Source: Anaerolineae bacterium
GTDB taxonomy: Bacteria > Chloroflexota > Anaerolineae > 4572-78 > J111
DNA length: 18,859 nt
Assembly: GCA_023382535.1 (NCBI GenBank)
Contig: JAHDWA010000121.1
Span: 1-18,859, forward strand
Direction: 5' to 3'
This document shows, in pieces, positions 7,605 to 15,640 of this stretch. The notes under the pieces were generated by a model. It ran no database searches. It was not told where the DNA came from and worked only from the letters and a program-made list of their open reading frames with translations. The translations under genes were made by a program, and so were the position numbers. Within the stretch, counting starts at the first letter, position 1. Each line of letters opens with the position of its first letter.

Positions 7605-10320
7605 GTTTTTGACCCTTTAAAATCTTGCCCCAAGCGGGCCAATCTATTCCCGGCATATCGGGCAGGCCGGCAGGTAGCCCGGCAATCCCATGCGGTAAGG
7701 TTGGCATCAGTTTGACGGGCAGACGAAAGACCGTGCTGTTTAAGGTCAATTCTACTTCTTCACCCTCAACTGTCTGAAGCTTCGCTGCATCTTCAGGAGA
7801 CAACCCCAGATAAGGTTGGGGCGCTCGTGCGGCGATGCCAGGCGTCAAGATACTTAATTCCTCTGACCCGAAGATGTGGTAGAGCGGGACCACCAGCCAC
7901 TCATCGGTCTGAGGCTCAAAGGCAGCAGGGACGTCCTGGAAGTAAGTAACATTTTCGACCGGGGTGGGTTCGATCAAACGCCGCCCCGGGTCACCGTCAC
8001 GCAGCGGGCCGCCCACCTCACTTTGAAACTTATTGAGCGCCTGCACCGAATTCCAACGTGGCGACCAGAAGCGTGGAATAAGCGCCGCAGGTGGTTGGCC
8101 TTCGTAGCCTTCCATAGAGAAGGAAAAGGGCGAATTAGGATCGTCGGGTGGCTTGGGTTCGTGAACATCAATATTGGCATACCTGGCGGTCCGCCCGCTG
8201 TAACGGTGTGGCTGGCGAGGTATCTTCTGGCCGGCCACCCGAAATCCGGCCGGCGGTGCAATCTCCAGGATCGGTTTAAAGCGAGGCATCGCCTTGGCCA
8301 GTGCCGCCGTTATATCGTCCAGGGTTTGCCAACCCCTAGCCTCGGGGTCTCCGGCGCCGACCATCATTTCCTGCAACCACCGCCAGCTTGCCTGAATGTC
8401 GCCCTCGGGCACAAAAACCTGGTAGAAACGCTGCGCTCGACCTTCGTTGTTTACCAAGATGCCGTCCGCTTCGGCAAAGGCGCCGGCCGGCAGCACAACT
8501 TCGGCTTTCTGCGTGGTGGCGTTAGCCAGGTGACCAATAACGATGACATGGTCGATGCTGTTCAGCAGGGTGCTGGCAAAAGAAGGATCGGTCCAGCGGT
8601 AGAGATCATTTTCCAGGATGATGAGGGTATCTGCCATTCCAGCCTGCACGGCTTTAAAAGCCGCGTTGATGCTCTTCCCACCCATGAGACCCAAACCCAG
8701 GCTATTGCACTCAGGCACGATGAAACAGAGTTCGGCTACACGGTCATTCTCGCCCAAGGCCCAGGCCACGTTGGCTGCCGCCCGTAGCACCGCCTCACCC
8801 CTGCAACTCGTGCCGGAGACAATTAAGGGTCGCTTCGCCCCCTTAAGGGCGTGGGCAATATTTTTAGCCAGTGCCAGTACCTCGTCCGGCAGGTCTATCA
8901 CCGAGGGAGCATTGTGATTTAAGGCATGGGCTACGGCAAAACCTAAACGAGCCAAGTCATCAGGTGCGGCGCGATAGGTTTGAGTGGCTACGTCGTCTAG
9001 CCTGGTGCTGTAGGGTGCAGCGACAAACAGAGGGCCTTTTTCCTGCTGGATGGCTTCTCGCACTGCGGCGTCGTCCCAGCCAGGGATGTGTAATTTCTCG
9101 GCGATGGACATGGGCTGTTGGCGGGTTGATTGGCGTAAAGCCAGCGCCAACATTGGGGCCACATTGGTGACGTCCTCACCCAAAATGAACACCGCATCGG
9201 CCAGGGCCACGTCGTGCAGCGACGGCGAGCGGGCCGGGCCTTCCTGTAATATGCTGAGCACTGTAGCCACTAACTGGAAATCGGTCTCGGACACACCTAG
9301 ATAGAACCGCTCAGGCCCGACCAGCGTCCGCAGCGCAAAATTAGCTTCCAGGGAGGCGCGAGGCGAGCCAAGGCCAATCACCCTGTCTCTGTTGGCCAGG
9401 AGAGGCGTAACGTGCTGAAGGGCGATTTCTTTGGTGACCGGCCTGGCCGTGTCGCTGCCTTCGTGGCGCAGCAAAGATTGGCGGATGCGCCGGTCACTGT
9501 TCACGAATTCGTAGCCGTAGCGTCCGCGATCACATAAGAAATAGCCGTTCACCTCGCCATGGTAACGGTTGCGGACCCGGCGCAGTTGGCCGTAACGCTC
9601 GCCGGGGATGGTATTGCAACCCAACCCGCAGTGGACGCAAACGGATGGAGCGGTTTGTAAATCCCACTTACGGGTATAGTGGTGCTTGAAGCTTTTGTCG
9701 GTGAAGACACCCGTGGGACACACCTCAACCAGATTGCCACTGAACTCATTTTCCAGGACACCGTCCTCGTGACGTCCGAAATAAACATGGTTATGGATTG
9801 CAAAAACGTCGAAATCGCGCCCGCTGGCGTAGTCGCGGTAGAAGCGCACACAACGGTAGCACTGAATGCAGCGGTTCATCTCGTGATTGATAAAAGGCCC
9901 CAAATCCTGGTTGCGGTACGTCCGCTTGTTGAAACGGAACTCACGATAGGTATGCCCGGTCATGACCGTCATATCCTGAAGGTGGCACTCGCCCCCTTCA
10001 TCACAGACCGGACAATCGTGAGGATGGTTGATCATGAGCCATTCGATCACGCTGGCCCGAAATTCCTTGGCCTCTGGATCATTGATCGAGAGGTGTGTCC
10101 CATGCGCGGCCGGGGTCATACAAGCCATGACGATTTTGCCCCGGGTGTCTTTTTCATCTCTGAACTGCTTCACCGCGCACTGCCGGCAAGCGCCCACCGA
10201 ACCCAGCGCCGGGTGCCAGCAGAAGTAGGGTAAGTCGCACCCCAAAGAAAGGCAGGCCTGGAGCAGATTCTGTCCATCTTCGATTTCATAGGATTTTTGG
10301 TCAATATAAATTTGAGCCAT
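7597..10320 (-). CDS. nuoG: NADH-quinone oxidoreductase subunit G
   Basis: This is the large peripheral-arm subunit that relays electrons through several iron-sulfur clusters. It has 907 residues from the ATG at 10320 (a TTG three bases earlier is possible; GGAG is 7 bases from the ATG). The N-terminal 2Fe-2S domain has Cys34/45/48/67 (N1b). His99 with Cys103/106/112 fits N5, and Cys151/154/157 with Cys201 fits N4. Cys228/231/235/263 (CVHCGLGC...FLCDRGRYGY) gives the off-path cluster N7, kept only in some lineages. The rest is the molybdopterin-oxidoreductase-like domain, which binds no molybdenum in this family, ending in a C-terminal domain (SPFSFSMEGYEG, WNSVQALNKFQSEVGG) similar to E. coli NuoG. 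It starts two bases after the nuoF stop. Confidence 0.96.
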   Translation of the reverse strand: MAQIYIDQKSYEIEDGQNLLQACLSLGCDLPYFCWHPALGSVGACRQCAVKQFRDEKDTRGKIVMACMTPAAHGTHLSINDPEAKEFRASVIEWLMINHPHDCPVCDEGGECHLQDMTVMTGHTYREFRFNKRTYRNQDLGPFINHEMNRCIQCYRCVRFYRDYASGRDFDVFAIHNHVYFGRHEDGVLENEFSGNLVEVCPTGVFTDKSFKHHYTRKWDLQTAPSVCVHCGLGCNTIPGERYGQLRRVRNRYHGEVNGYFLCDRGRYGYEFVNSDRRIRQSLLRHEGSDTARPVTKEIALQHVTPLLANRDRVIGLGSPRASLEANFALRTLVGPERFYLGVSETDFQLVATVLSILQEGPARSPSLHDVALADAVFILGEDVTNVAPMLALALRQSTRQQPMSIAEKLHIPGWDDAAVREAIQQEKGPLFVAAPYSTRLDDVATQTYRAAPDDLARLGFAVAHALNHNAPSVIDLPDEVLALAKNIAHALKGAKRPLIVSGTSCRGEAVLRAAANVAWALGENDRVAELCFIVPECNSLGLGLMGGKSINAAFKAVQAGMADTLIILENDLYRWTDPSFASTLLNSIDHVIVIGHLANATTQKAEVVLPAGAFAEADGILVNNEGRAQRFYQVFVPEGDIQASWRWLQEMMVGAGDPEARGWQTLDDITAALAKAMPRFKPILEIAPPAGFRVAGQKIPRQPHRYSGRTARYANIDVHEPKPPDDPNSPFSFSMEGYEGQPPAALIPRFWSPRWNSVQALNKFQSEVGGPLRDGDPGRRLIEPTPVENVTYFQDVPAAFEPQTDEWLVVPLYHIFGSEELSILTPGIAARAPQPYLGLSPEDAAKLQTVEGEEVELTLNSTVFRLPVKLMPTLPHGIAGLPAGLPDMPGIDWPAWGKILKGQKRE

Positions 10321-10323
10321 CAA

Positions 10324-11598
10324 TCATCTCCACGGACATCGTTTTTCGGAAATATGTCGTTCAAAGTCTGTTCTAAAGTACTTTAGAGCGCTCTGGAGCG
10401 GCTCCATTGCGCCGGGAGCAAGGGCGCAAAACGTGTGTCCCGGACCTAACAGTTTGGTGTGCAGGGTCAATCTCTGCAGGTCTCGCGGTTGTCCCCGGCC
10501 GCTCTCGAGGGCCTGGAGAATCTGCGCTGTCCAGGGCAGGCCGTCACGACAGGGCGTACACCAACCGCAAGACTCCTGAGCAAAGAATTGTTCCAGGTTT
10601 TGCACCAAACCGACTGGGCAGGTCTGGTCGTCGAGGATGATCATCGTCCCGGTACCTAGCCGGCTGCCTGCTGCCTGCACCGAGTCAAAATCCATCTTCA
10701 CGTCCAGATGCTCTTCAACCAGAAAATCGGTTGACGCGCCGCCGGGTAGGAGCCCACGGAATTTGAGGTTATCGCGCATGCCGCCGGCATACTCCTCCAG
10801 GATTTCCCGGATGGTGGTGCCCATTGGCAATTCCCAGGCGCCGGGGCGCTTGACCTTGCCGCTGACGCCGTAAATCTTGGTGCCGCCATTTTCGGAATGG
10901 CTCAAGCCCTTGAACCACTCAGGGCCATTGTTGACGATATGGGGAATATTACATAGGGTCTCGACGTTGTTCACGATGGTTGGTTTACCCCACAGGCCGC
11001 TAGTCTGGGGGAATGGTGGTTTAGCCCGCGGGATAGCGCGTTTACCTTCTAGCGCGTTCAGCAGTCCGGTCTCCTCGCCGCATATATAGCGGCCGGCGCT
11101 GGCGTGAAGATGTAGCTCCAAACTGTAGCCCAAGCCCAGGATATTCTGGCCCAGGTAGCCGGCACGATACGCTTCGGCAATGGCTTTGGCCAGCAGGCGT
11201 GCGGCTAGCCTGTATTCCGCCCGCAAAAAAATGTAGGCCACATCGGCCTGGATGGCATAGGCGCTGACAATCGTACCCTCGATTAACTGGTGCGGGTCGC
11301 CTTCCAACAGCAGGCGATCTTTGAACGTGACCGGCTCCATCTCATCGGCGTTGACGATGAAGTACTTGGGGCGAGGCGCATCATCGCCCATCGGGACAAA
11401 GCTCCATTTTATGCCGGTGGGGAAACCGGCGCCGCCGCGGCCCCGCAGGTTTGAATCTTTGACCACCTGGGTTACCTGGTCAGGAGTCATCTGGAGCAGG
11501 GCTTTCCGCACGGCTTGATAACCACCGCTTTTTTCATAGCCCGCCAGGTTCAGTGGTTCCTGGCCCGGCCTGATATGCTGGGTGAGGGGTCGTTCCAT
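10324..11598 (-). CDS. nuoF: NADH-quinone oxidoreductase subunit F (NADH- and FMN-binding)
   Basis: This is the entry point of complex I: it binds NADH and FMN and carries cluster N3. The 424-residue product has the glycine-rich nucleotide loop GRGGAGFPTGIKW (about 53-65), NADEMEP at 83-89, AGRYICGEETGLLNALEG, and the N3 ligands in ESCGWCTPCRDG plus the later HTFC. NADEMEP with Glu at the second acidic position and the DGLPW run match E. coli NuoF. Residue 90 is Val (GTC codon), where relatives I know have Gly (EPGT). This may affect the flavin/NADH pocket or be a sequence error. The ATG at 11598 has GGGAG 8 bases upstream and follows nuoE after a 12-bp gap. Confidence 0.97.
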   Translation of the reverse strand: MERPLTQHIRPGQEPLNLAGYEKSGGYQAVRKALLQMTPDQVTQVVKDSNLRGRGGAGFPTGIKWSFVPMGDDAPRPKYFIVNADEMEPVTFKDRLLLEGDPHQLIEGTIVSAYAIQADVAYIFLRAEYRLAARLLAKAIAEAYRAGYLGQNILGLGYSLELHLHASAGRYICGEETGLLNALEGKRAIPRAKPPFPQTSGLWGKPTIVNNVETLCNIPHIVNNGPEWFKGLSHSENGGTKIYGVSGKVKRPGAWELPMGTTIREILEEYAGGMRDNLKFRGLLPGGASTDFLVEEHLDVKMDFDSVQAAGSRLGTGTMIILDDQTCPVGLVQNLEQFFAQESCGWCTPCRDGLPWTAQILQALESGRGQPRDLQRLTLHTKLLGPGHTFCALAPGAMEPLQSALKYFRTDFERHISEKRCPWR

Positions 11599-11610
11599 TA
11601 AATTTGCTCC

Positions 11611-12075
11611 CTAACGGTATTTGGCCAGAATCTCATCCAGTTTTTCCGGATCGATATCTTGATGCAGATCATTATCGACCATCATCGCCGGGGCGTGATC
11701 GCAAGTGCCCAGACAAACGATCGGTAAAAGGGTGAATCGATCATCTGTGGTTGTCTCACCCCATTCGATTCCTAATTGCTCGGTGAGCCGTTGGCTTAAC
11801 TGCTCGTAGCCCATGATCCAGCAGGTGACGCTGTCACACACGTGGATGACGTGCCTGCCGACCGGCTGCCGAAAAATAAGGTTGTAGAAGGTGGCCACAC
11901 TGTCCAGTTCGTCGGGCGTCATCTCCAGAAATTCGGCGATGTCCCGCAGGCTTTCATTGGAGACCCATCCCCGCTGCGCCTGAACAATCTTTAACGCCTC
12001 GATGCAGGCAGCCCGCTTCTGCGCGTATTGTTGAATTTGAGCCTCAATTTTCCATTTTTCTTCATCGTTCAACAT
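11611..12075 (-). CDS. nuoE: NADH-quinone oxidoreductase subunit E (2Fe-2S)
   Basis: This thioredoxin-fold subunit of the NADH dehydrogenase module carries the off-path cluster N1a next to NuoF. The product has 154 residues. An N-terminal helical region (LKIVQAQRGWVSNESLRDIA, ATFYNLIFRQPVG) is followed by the cluster ligands Cys80 and Cys85 (VCDSVTC) and Cys121 and Cys125 (CLGTCDHAPAMM). Length and ligand spacing are normal. The ATG at 12075 has only a weak purine stretch upstream (GAG). It follows the 119-residue frame by 44 bp. Confidence 0.96.
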   Translation of the reverse strand: MLNDEEKWKIEAQIQQYAQKRAACIEALKIVQAQRGWVSNESLRDIAEFLEMTPDELDSVATFYNLIFRQPVGRHVIHVCDSVTCWIMGYEQLSQRLTEQLGIEWGETTTDDRFTLLPIVCLGTCDHAPAMMVDNDLHQDIDPEKLDEILAKYR

Positions 12076-12119
12076 ACGTTTATCTCGCTCGAAAATTTGC
12101 CAATTTAGCTTATTTCAGG

Positions 12120-12479
12120 TTATTCCAGAGGCCGATTGGTTTCTTCACACCAGCCAACGCGGTTAACCGGAATGGTGGAAATCTGGCGAAGCATACCGTG
12201 GCCAACCCAGATTGGCTCGTGCTCACAAACGAAAACCCGAGCTACCTCGTTGACCTCGTCACCTTCCACCACCCACTGATCCGTCGAATTACAGATATGA
12301 CAGGGAATTGGCAGGCCGGTAGCCACATCGTGGATGCGAAAGGTAACGGGGGGTGAATTTGGCTCCCACTCGCCCTGGCCAACCCAACGATCATACATTC
12401 GCTCCAGAGGTGACTGGCTACGTGTCCAGGCCGCTGCAGCGATCTGCTCAAACTCGTGTTCTAAATCCTGTTGTAACAT
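12120..12479 (-). CDS. Uncharacterised 119-residue Cys/His protein inside the nuo operon
   Basis: I do not recognise this protein and it is not one of the standard complex I subunits. It lies between nuoCD and nuoE on the same strand and has the best Shine-Dalgarno of the operon (AGGAGG, 9 bases before the ATG at 12479), so I think it is expressed. The N-terminal third is an acidic helix-like stretch (LEHEFEQIAAAAW). Then come Cys60 and Cys63 (PCHIC), Cys85 and His87 (FVCEHEP) and Cys111 (GWCEE), with His61 also near. The CxxC plus later C/H pattern suggests a small zinc-ribbon or other metal-binding fold. No signal peptide or membrane segment is seen. Its place suggests an assembly, cluster-insertion or accessory role for complex I, but that is inference only. 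Confidence 0.7.
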   Translation of the reverse strand: MLQQDLEHEFEQIAAAAWTRSQSPLERMYDRWVGQGEWEPNSPPVTFRIHDVATGLPIPCHICNSTDQWVVEGDEVNEVARVFVCEHEPIWVGHGMLRQISTIPVNRVGWCEETNRPLE

Positions 12480-12507
12480 TGGATATTGCCTCCTACTTGA
12501 ATTCGAT

Positions 12508-12547
12508 GGAGAAGGTGATAAGCATTATTATGCTCTACCGTCTCTCC
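12508..12547. repeat. Interrupted stem-loop ahead of the 119-residue frame
   Basis: Three nested paired segments line up: GGAGA (12508-12512) with TCTCC (12543-12547), GGT (12514-12516) with ACC (12537-12539), and AGCAT (12521-12525) with ATGCT (12530-12534), loop TATT. It lies in the 118-bp gap after nuoCD, just upstream (in transcript sense) of the strong Shine-Dalgarno of the next gene. No T-run follows on the minus strand, so it is more likely a processing or stability hairpin than a terminator. Confidence 0.4.
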
Positions 12548-12597
12548 TTTTAAGCAAAACACATGATAATGATAACAACGTTTGCGATAATCTTGAA

Positions 12598-14346
12598 TCA
12601 TCGGTCTACATCGGCCAGGACAAAGTCAATGCTACCTAAGATGGCTAATAGATCAGGCAGCATAAGACCACGGCTGATTAACGGTACCATCTGGATATGG
12701 GGGAAAGAGGGTGTCCGGATGCGCGTTCGATACGAATGGATGCCTCCATCGCTGATCAGGTAGTAGCCGTTGTTGCCCTTCGTAGCCTCGATGCCGACAA
12801 AAGCCTCACCTGCCGGAATGACCGGTCCCCAACTCACCCCCAAAAAATGGGTGATGAGCGTCTCGATGTCGTGCATAGTCCGCTCTTTGAGGGGGGGCGT
12901 CGTCAGAGGATGGTCGGCTTTATACGGTCCGGCCGGCATGTTGTGCAGACACTGCTCGAGGATGCGCAGGCTCTGGCGCATCTCTTCAACGCGCACCACA
13001 GCCCGGTCATAGCAGTCGCCATGCGTGGCCGTTGGAATATCGAACTCGAATTGGTCGTAACCGGAGTAGGGCCGCTTCTTGCGGAAATCCCAGGCGAAGC
13101 CACAGGCGCGTAGACCCGGCCCGGTTACACCCCATTCAATTGCTTCGTTCACGGTGTAGCGGCCAACTCCCTGGGTACGCGCCTTAAAAATACGGTTTTG
13201 CATAACGAGCTTGTCATACTCATTGAGCCGGCCAGGCAAATACTGTCCGAAATCTTGGATGAGCTTATCCCAGCCCATGGGGAGGTCATGGGCCACCCCG
13301 CCGATACGGAACCAACTGGGGTGCATACGGCCGCCGGTAATGGCTCCGACGATGTCAAAAATCCGTTCGCGGTCGCTGAACATGTAAAACACCGGCGACA
13401 GCGCCCCCACATCCTGAGCAAACGTGCCATACCAGACCAGGTGGCTGGCCAGGCGAAATAGTTCCGCCAGCATGATGCGGATCACTTTCACCCGGTCGGG
13501 TACTGTGATCCCGGCCAACTTCTCCACTGCCAGGACGTAGGCGAGATTGTTCATCACGCCCCCCAGGTAGTCTACCCGGTCGGTGTAGGGCATGTAGGTA
13601 TGCCAGGTCTGGCGTTCGCCCATCTTTTCAGCTCCCCGATGATGAAAGCCGATGTCGGGCACAGCATCCACGATCTCCTCACCATCAAGCTGCAATATAA
13701 TCCGCAGGATGCCATGCGTGCCGGGGTGCTGGGGGCCCAGGTTGAGGAACATAAAGTCTGTATCCTCTCCCCGGCGTTTCAAGCCCCATTCCTCCGGCCG
13801 GAATCGCAGCGCCTCCTGCTCCTTTTCTTGTTTATCCTCCGGCAGGTGAAAAGGACCTATCTCTGTGGCCCGGGCGGGATGTTCTTTGCGGAGAGGATGG
13901 CCTTCCCAGGTCGGAGGCATCAAGATACGCCTGAGGTGAGGATGACCAGCGAAGGTGAGGCCAAACATATCCCACACTTCGCGCTCGTACCAATTGGCTG
14001 ACGGCCAGAGGTCAGTGATGGTACGTATGCATGGATACTCACCGGTGAGGGCTACCTTGATCCGGACGTCTGCGTTACGCTCGTAGGACAGAAGGTGATA
14101 GATGAGCGTGAAGTCGCTCGCAGGCTGATGACGTCGGTTGACCCGCATTCGCTCGTCGATGGCGGTCAGGTCATACAACATTCGGTAAGGTCTATCCATT
14201 TCTGTTTTAAGATAGCGCAAAATGTTATGCACTTTATCCTGTGGAACCCACAGGGTTGGAATCTCATCACATGTTGGTTGCAACGTGATGACTGCCTCAG
14301 CGAACTCGGTCTGCAATTCCTGAAAGATGGTAGGATGATCGTTCAT
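12598..14346 (-). CDS. nuoCD: Fused NADH-quinone oxidoreductase subunit C/D
   Basis: One 582-residue polypeptide joins the 30-kDa (C) and 49-kDa (D) subunits. The C part (to about residue 165) has [13 protein letters not shown], the next segment [13 protein letters not shown], and [11 protein letters not shown] linker of some 30 charged residues leads to the D part (from about 197), which has [37 protein letters not shown] and the C-terminus [13 protein letters not shown]. The D part, with NuoB, forms the quinone site. Fusion is typical of the E. coli-type enzyme and the final residues are nearly those of E. coli. GPQHPGTHG has Gly where Ser is commonest. I chose the ATG at 14346; a TTG at 14355 is in frame, and neither has a strong Shine-Dalgarno. 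Confidence 0.96.
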   Translation of the reverse strand: MNDHPTIFQELQTEFAEAVITLQPTCDEIPTLWVPQDKVHNILRYLKTEMDRPYRMLYDLTAIDERMRVNRRHQPASDFTLIYHLLSYERNADVRIKVALTGEYPCIRTITDLWPSANWYEREVWDMFGLTFAGHPHLRRILMPPTWEGHPLRKEHPARATEIGPFHLPEDKQEKEQEALRFRPEEWGLKRRGEDTDFMFLNLGPQHPGTHGILRIILQLDGEEIVDAVPDIGFHHRGAEKMGERQTWHTYMPYTDRVDYLGGVMNNLAYVLAVEKLAGITVPDRVKVIRIMLAELFRLASHLVWYGTFAQDVGALSPVFYMFSDRERIFDIVGAITGGRMHPSWFRIGGVAHDLPMGWDKLIQDFGQYLPGRLNEYDKLVMQNRIFKARTQGVGRYTVNEAIEWGVTGPGLRACGFAWDFRKKRPYSGYDQFEFDIPTATHGDCYDRAVVRVEEMRQSLRILEQCLHNMPAGPYKADHPLTTPPLKERTMHDIETLITHFLGVSWGPVIPAGEAFVGIEATKGNNGYYLISDGGIHSYRTRIRTPSFPHIQMVPLISRGLMLPDLLAILGSIDFVLADVDR

Positions 14347-14397
14347 AAATCTCAACTAAATCGAATTACTTTTGTGCTTAAAACGACAATTTTGCTC

Positions 14398-15057
14398 TCA
14401 AACTGCATCGGGAGAGCGTAGCACAGTGGCTTGCTGTCGCTCAGCTCGTTTCATATCCTTCATGGAGGGATACGACGGCCGCATCACCTCCTGAGATCCA
14501 ATCACCCAGCTCAAGGGCCGTTTCTCCTGGCCCACAGCTTCCTGGAGCAACGTCAGGCCCTCCATGAAAGCGCTGGGACTCGGTGGACAGCCGGGAACAT
14601 ACACATCTACCGGCAGGAATTTGTCCACTCCCTGAACCACACTGTAGATATCATACATCCCGCCGGAATTAGCACATGATCCCATCGAGATGACCCAGCG
14701 CGGTTCCATCATTTGCTCGTATAGCCGCTGGATGATAGGGGCCATCTTGATAAACACGGTCCCGGCAATAATCATTAAATCCGCCTCGCGGGGTGTACCT
14801 CGGATGACTTCAGAACCAAAGCGAGCGATGTCGTAACGGCTGGTAAGACTGGTTGCCATTTCTACGTAACAACACGACAGGCCGAAGTTAAATGGCCAGA
14901 TGGAGTTCTTTCGCCCCCAGGCCAGAAGATCCTCCAAGCGCGACAGAACGATAAGACGGCGCAACGCTGCTTCGAGTGTGCCATCACCGTTCCCTCCATC
15001 CATTAATGATATACCCGCCAAAGATGGCTGAACCGGTTGGCTAAACCACCATCTCAT
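14398..15057 (-). CDS. nuoB: NADH-quinone oxidoreductase subunit B (cluster N2)
   Basis: This subunit carries N2, the last iron-sulfur cluster before quinone, at the junction of the arms. The product has 219 residues. The four ligands are the adjacent Cys62 and Cys63 (LSCCYVEMA), Cys128 (MGSCANSGG) and Cys157 (VPGCPPSP). [20 protein letters not shown] is also a family signature. The frame is open to 15132, but I chose the ATG at 15057 because it overlaps the nuoA stop as ATGA and has AGGAGG about 10 bases upstream. The longer form would add 25 residues with no family counterpart that lie entirely within nuoA. Compared with many NuoB proteins the N-terminus is longer, as in E. coli. Confidence 0.96.
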   Translation of the reverse strand: MRWWFSQPVQPSLAGISLMDGGNGDGTLEAALRRLIVLSRLEDLLAWGRKNSIWPFNFGLSCCYVEMATSLTSRYDIARFGSEVIRGTPREADLMIIAGTVFIKMAPIIQRLYEQMMEPRWVISMGSCANSGGMYDIYSVVQGVDKFLPVDVYVPGCPPSPSAFMEGLTLLQEAVGQEKRPLSWVIGSQEVMRPSYPSMKDMKRAERQQATVLRSPDAV

Positions 15058-15461
15058 CGCTTGGCTTCCTCCTGTTCGAATTGTATGGCTTGCCGCCGGG
15101 AGGATCCCCAGTCGAGGACACCCTCTCGCCACAGATAGGTCAGCGTTGCCAACAAAATACCAATGAAGATTAGCACCTCAATGTAGCCGAGCCAGCCTAA
15201 CTCACGAAAAGCGACAGCCCAGGCAAAGATGAAAACGGTTTCCAGGTCAAAAATAACAAAGAGCATAGCCACCAGGTAAAAATTAGCGGACAGCCGCACT
15301 CGAGCCGACCCGGTTGAGACGATGCCCGCTTCATAGGGTTCCCCTGTCGCTCTCTCCTTGTGCCGCTCTCCCAGTATGTATGACAGGCCGATCATACCAA
15401 CTACCAAGAGGATAACAGCAGCGAAATATACGACTAGGGGCCACAAAGTAACCAGATTCAT
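15054..15461 (-). CDS. nuoA: NADH-quinone oxidoreductase subunit A
   Basis: First gene of the operon. The 135-residue product has three membrane segments and belongs to the membrane base of complex I near the quinone channel. Diagnostic stretches are [19 protein letters not shown] and [19 protein letters not shown], the second with the conserved acidic pair in the middle helix. The ATG at 15461 has GGGAGG 5 bases upstream, a strong ribosome binding site. The stop overlaps the nuoB start. The operon promoter must lie upstream, between 15462 and about 15640, but I could not pick a convincing -35/-10 pair. Confidence 0.96.
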   Translation of the reverse strand: MNLVTLWPLVVYFAAVILLVVGMIGLSYILGERHKERATGEPYEAGIVSTGSARVRLSANFYLVAMLFVIFDLETVFIFAWAVAFRELGWLGYIEVLIFIGILLATLTYLWREGVLDWGSSRRQAIQFEQEEAKR

Positions 15462-15496
15462 AGTTGCCTCCCACCACCATATACTCTATCACGCTT

Positions 15497-15551
15497 CCAA
15501 TGAAAAACGCATAGAAAAGAACAGCGATTCCATGAAAAAGCCATGAAAAAC
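15497..15551. promoter_or_regulatory. A-tract and direct-repeat cluster in the divergent nuoA / ParB-like intergenic region
   Basis: The 179-bp space between nuoA and the rightward gene holds CCATGAAAAAG (15530-15540) followed at once by CCATGAAAAAC (15541-15551), an 11-bp tandem repeat. A third, looser copy is CCAATGAAAAAC at 15497-15508. A-tracts begin at 15503, 15515, 15535 and 15546, spaced roughly by whole helical turns, so the DNA is probably curved. This fits a regulator site or promoter region for either direction. No clear sigma-70 promoter was identified. Confidence 0.4.
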
Positions 15552-15608
15552 CACTGCTGTAAATACCTGCATAAGATGATGAGCCGGACCTTCCTAATCC
15601 GCTGCCAC

Positions 15609-15639
15609 CGCTAAACTCAAAAATACAAGGAGTTTAGCG
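15609..15639 (+). promoter_or_regulatory. Perfect 10-bp inverted repeat overlapping the ribosome binding site of the ParB-like gene
   Basis: CGCTAAACTC (15609-15618) and GAGTTTAGCG (15630-15639) are exact reverse complements with an 11-base spacer. The right arm ends one base before the ATG at 15641. The Shine-Dalgarno AAGGAG (15627-15632) straddles the loop and the base of the right arm. In RNA this would be a hairpin that partly hides the ribosome binding site. In DNA it is a dyad fit for a dimeric regulator, possibly the gene's own product. Confidence 0.65.
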
Positions 15640-15640
15640 T

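Noticed and set aside
7876..8787. A 303-codon open frame on the plus strand across nuoG
   Set aside because: It lies wholly opposite the well-supported nuoG gene, has no recognisable domain, and is best explained by codon bias of the real gene on the other strand.
15058..15132. A 25-residue longer NuoB start
   Set aside because: It would lie entirely inside nuoA. The ATG at 15057 has the ATGA overlap and an AGGAGG site, and family N-termini fit it better.
15462..15640. A specific sigma-70 promoter for nuoA or for the ParB-like gene
   Set aside because: Several partial -10-like words exist on both strands (TAGAGT, CATAAG), but none has a fitting -35 at proper spacing, so I did not annotate one.
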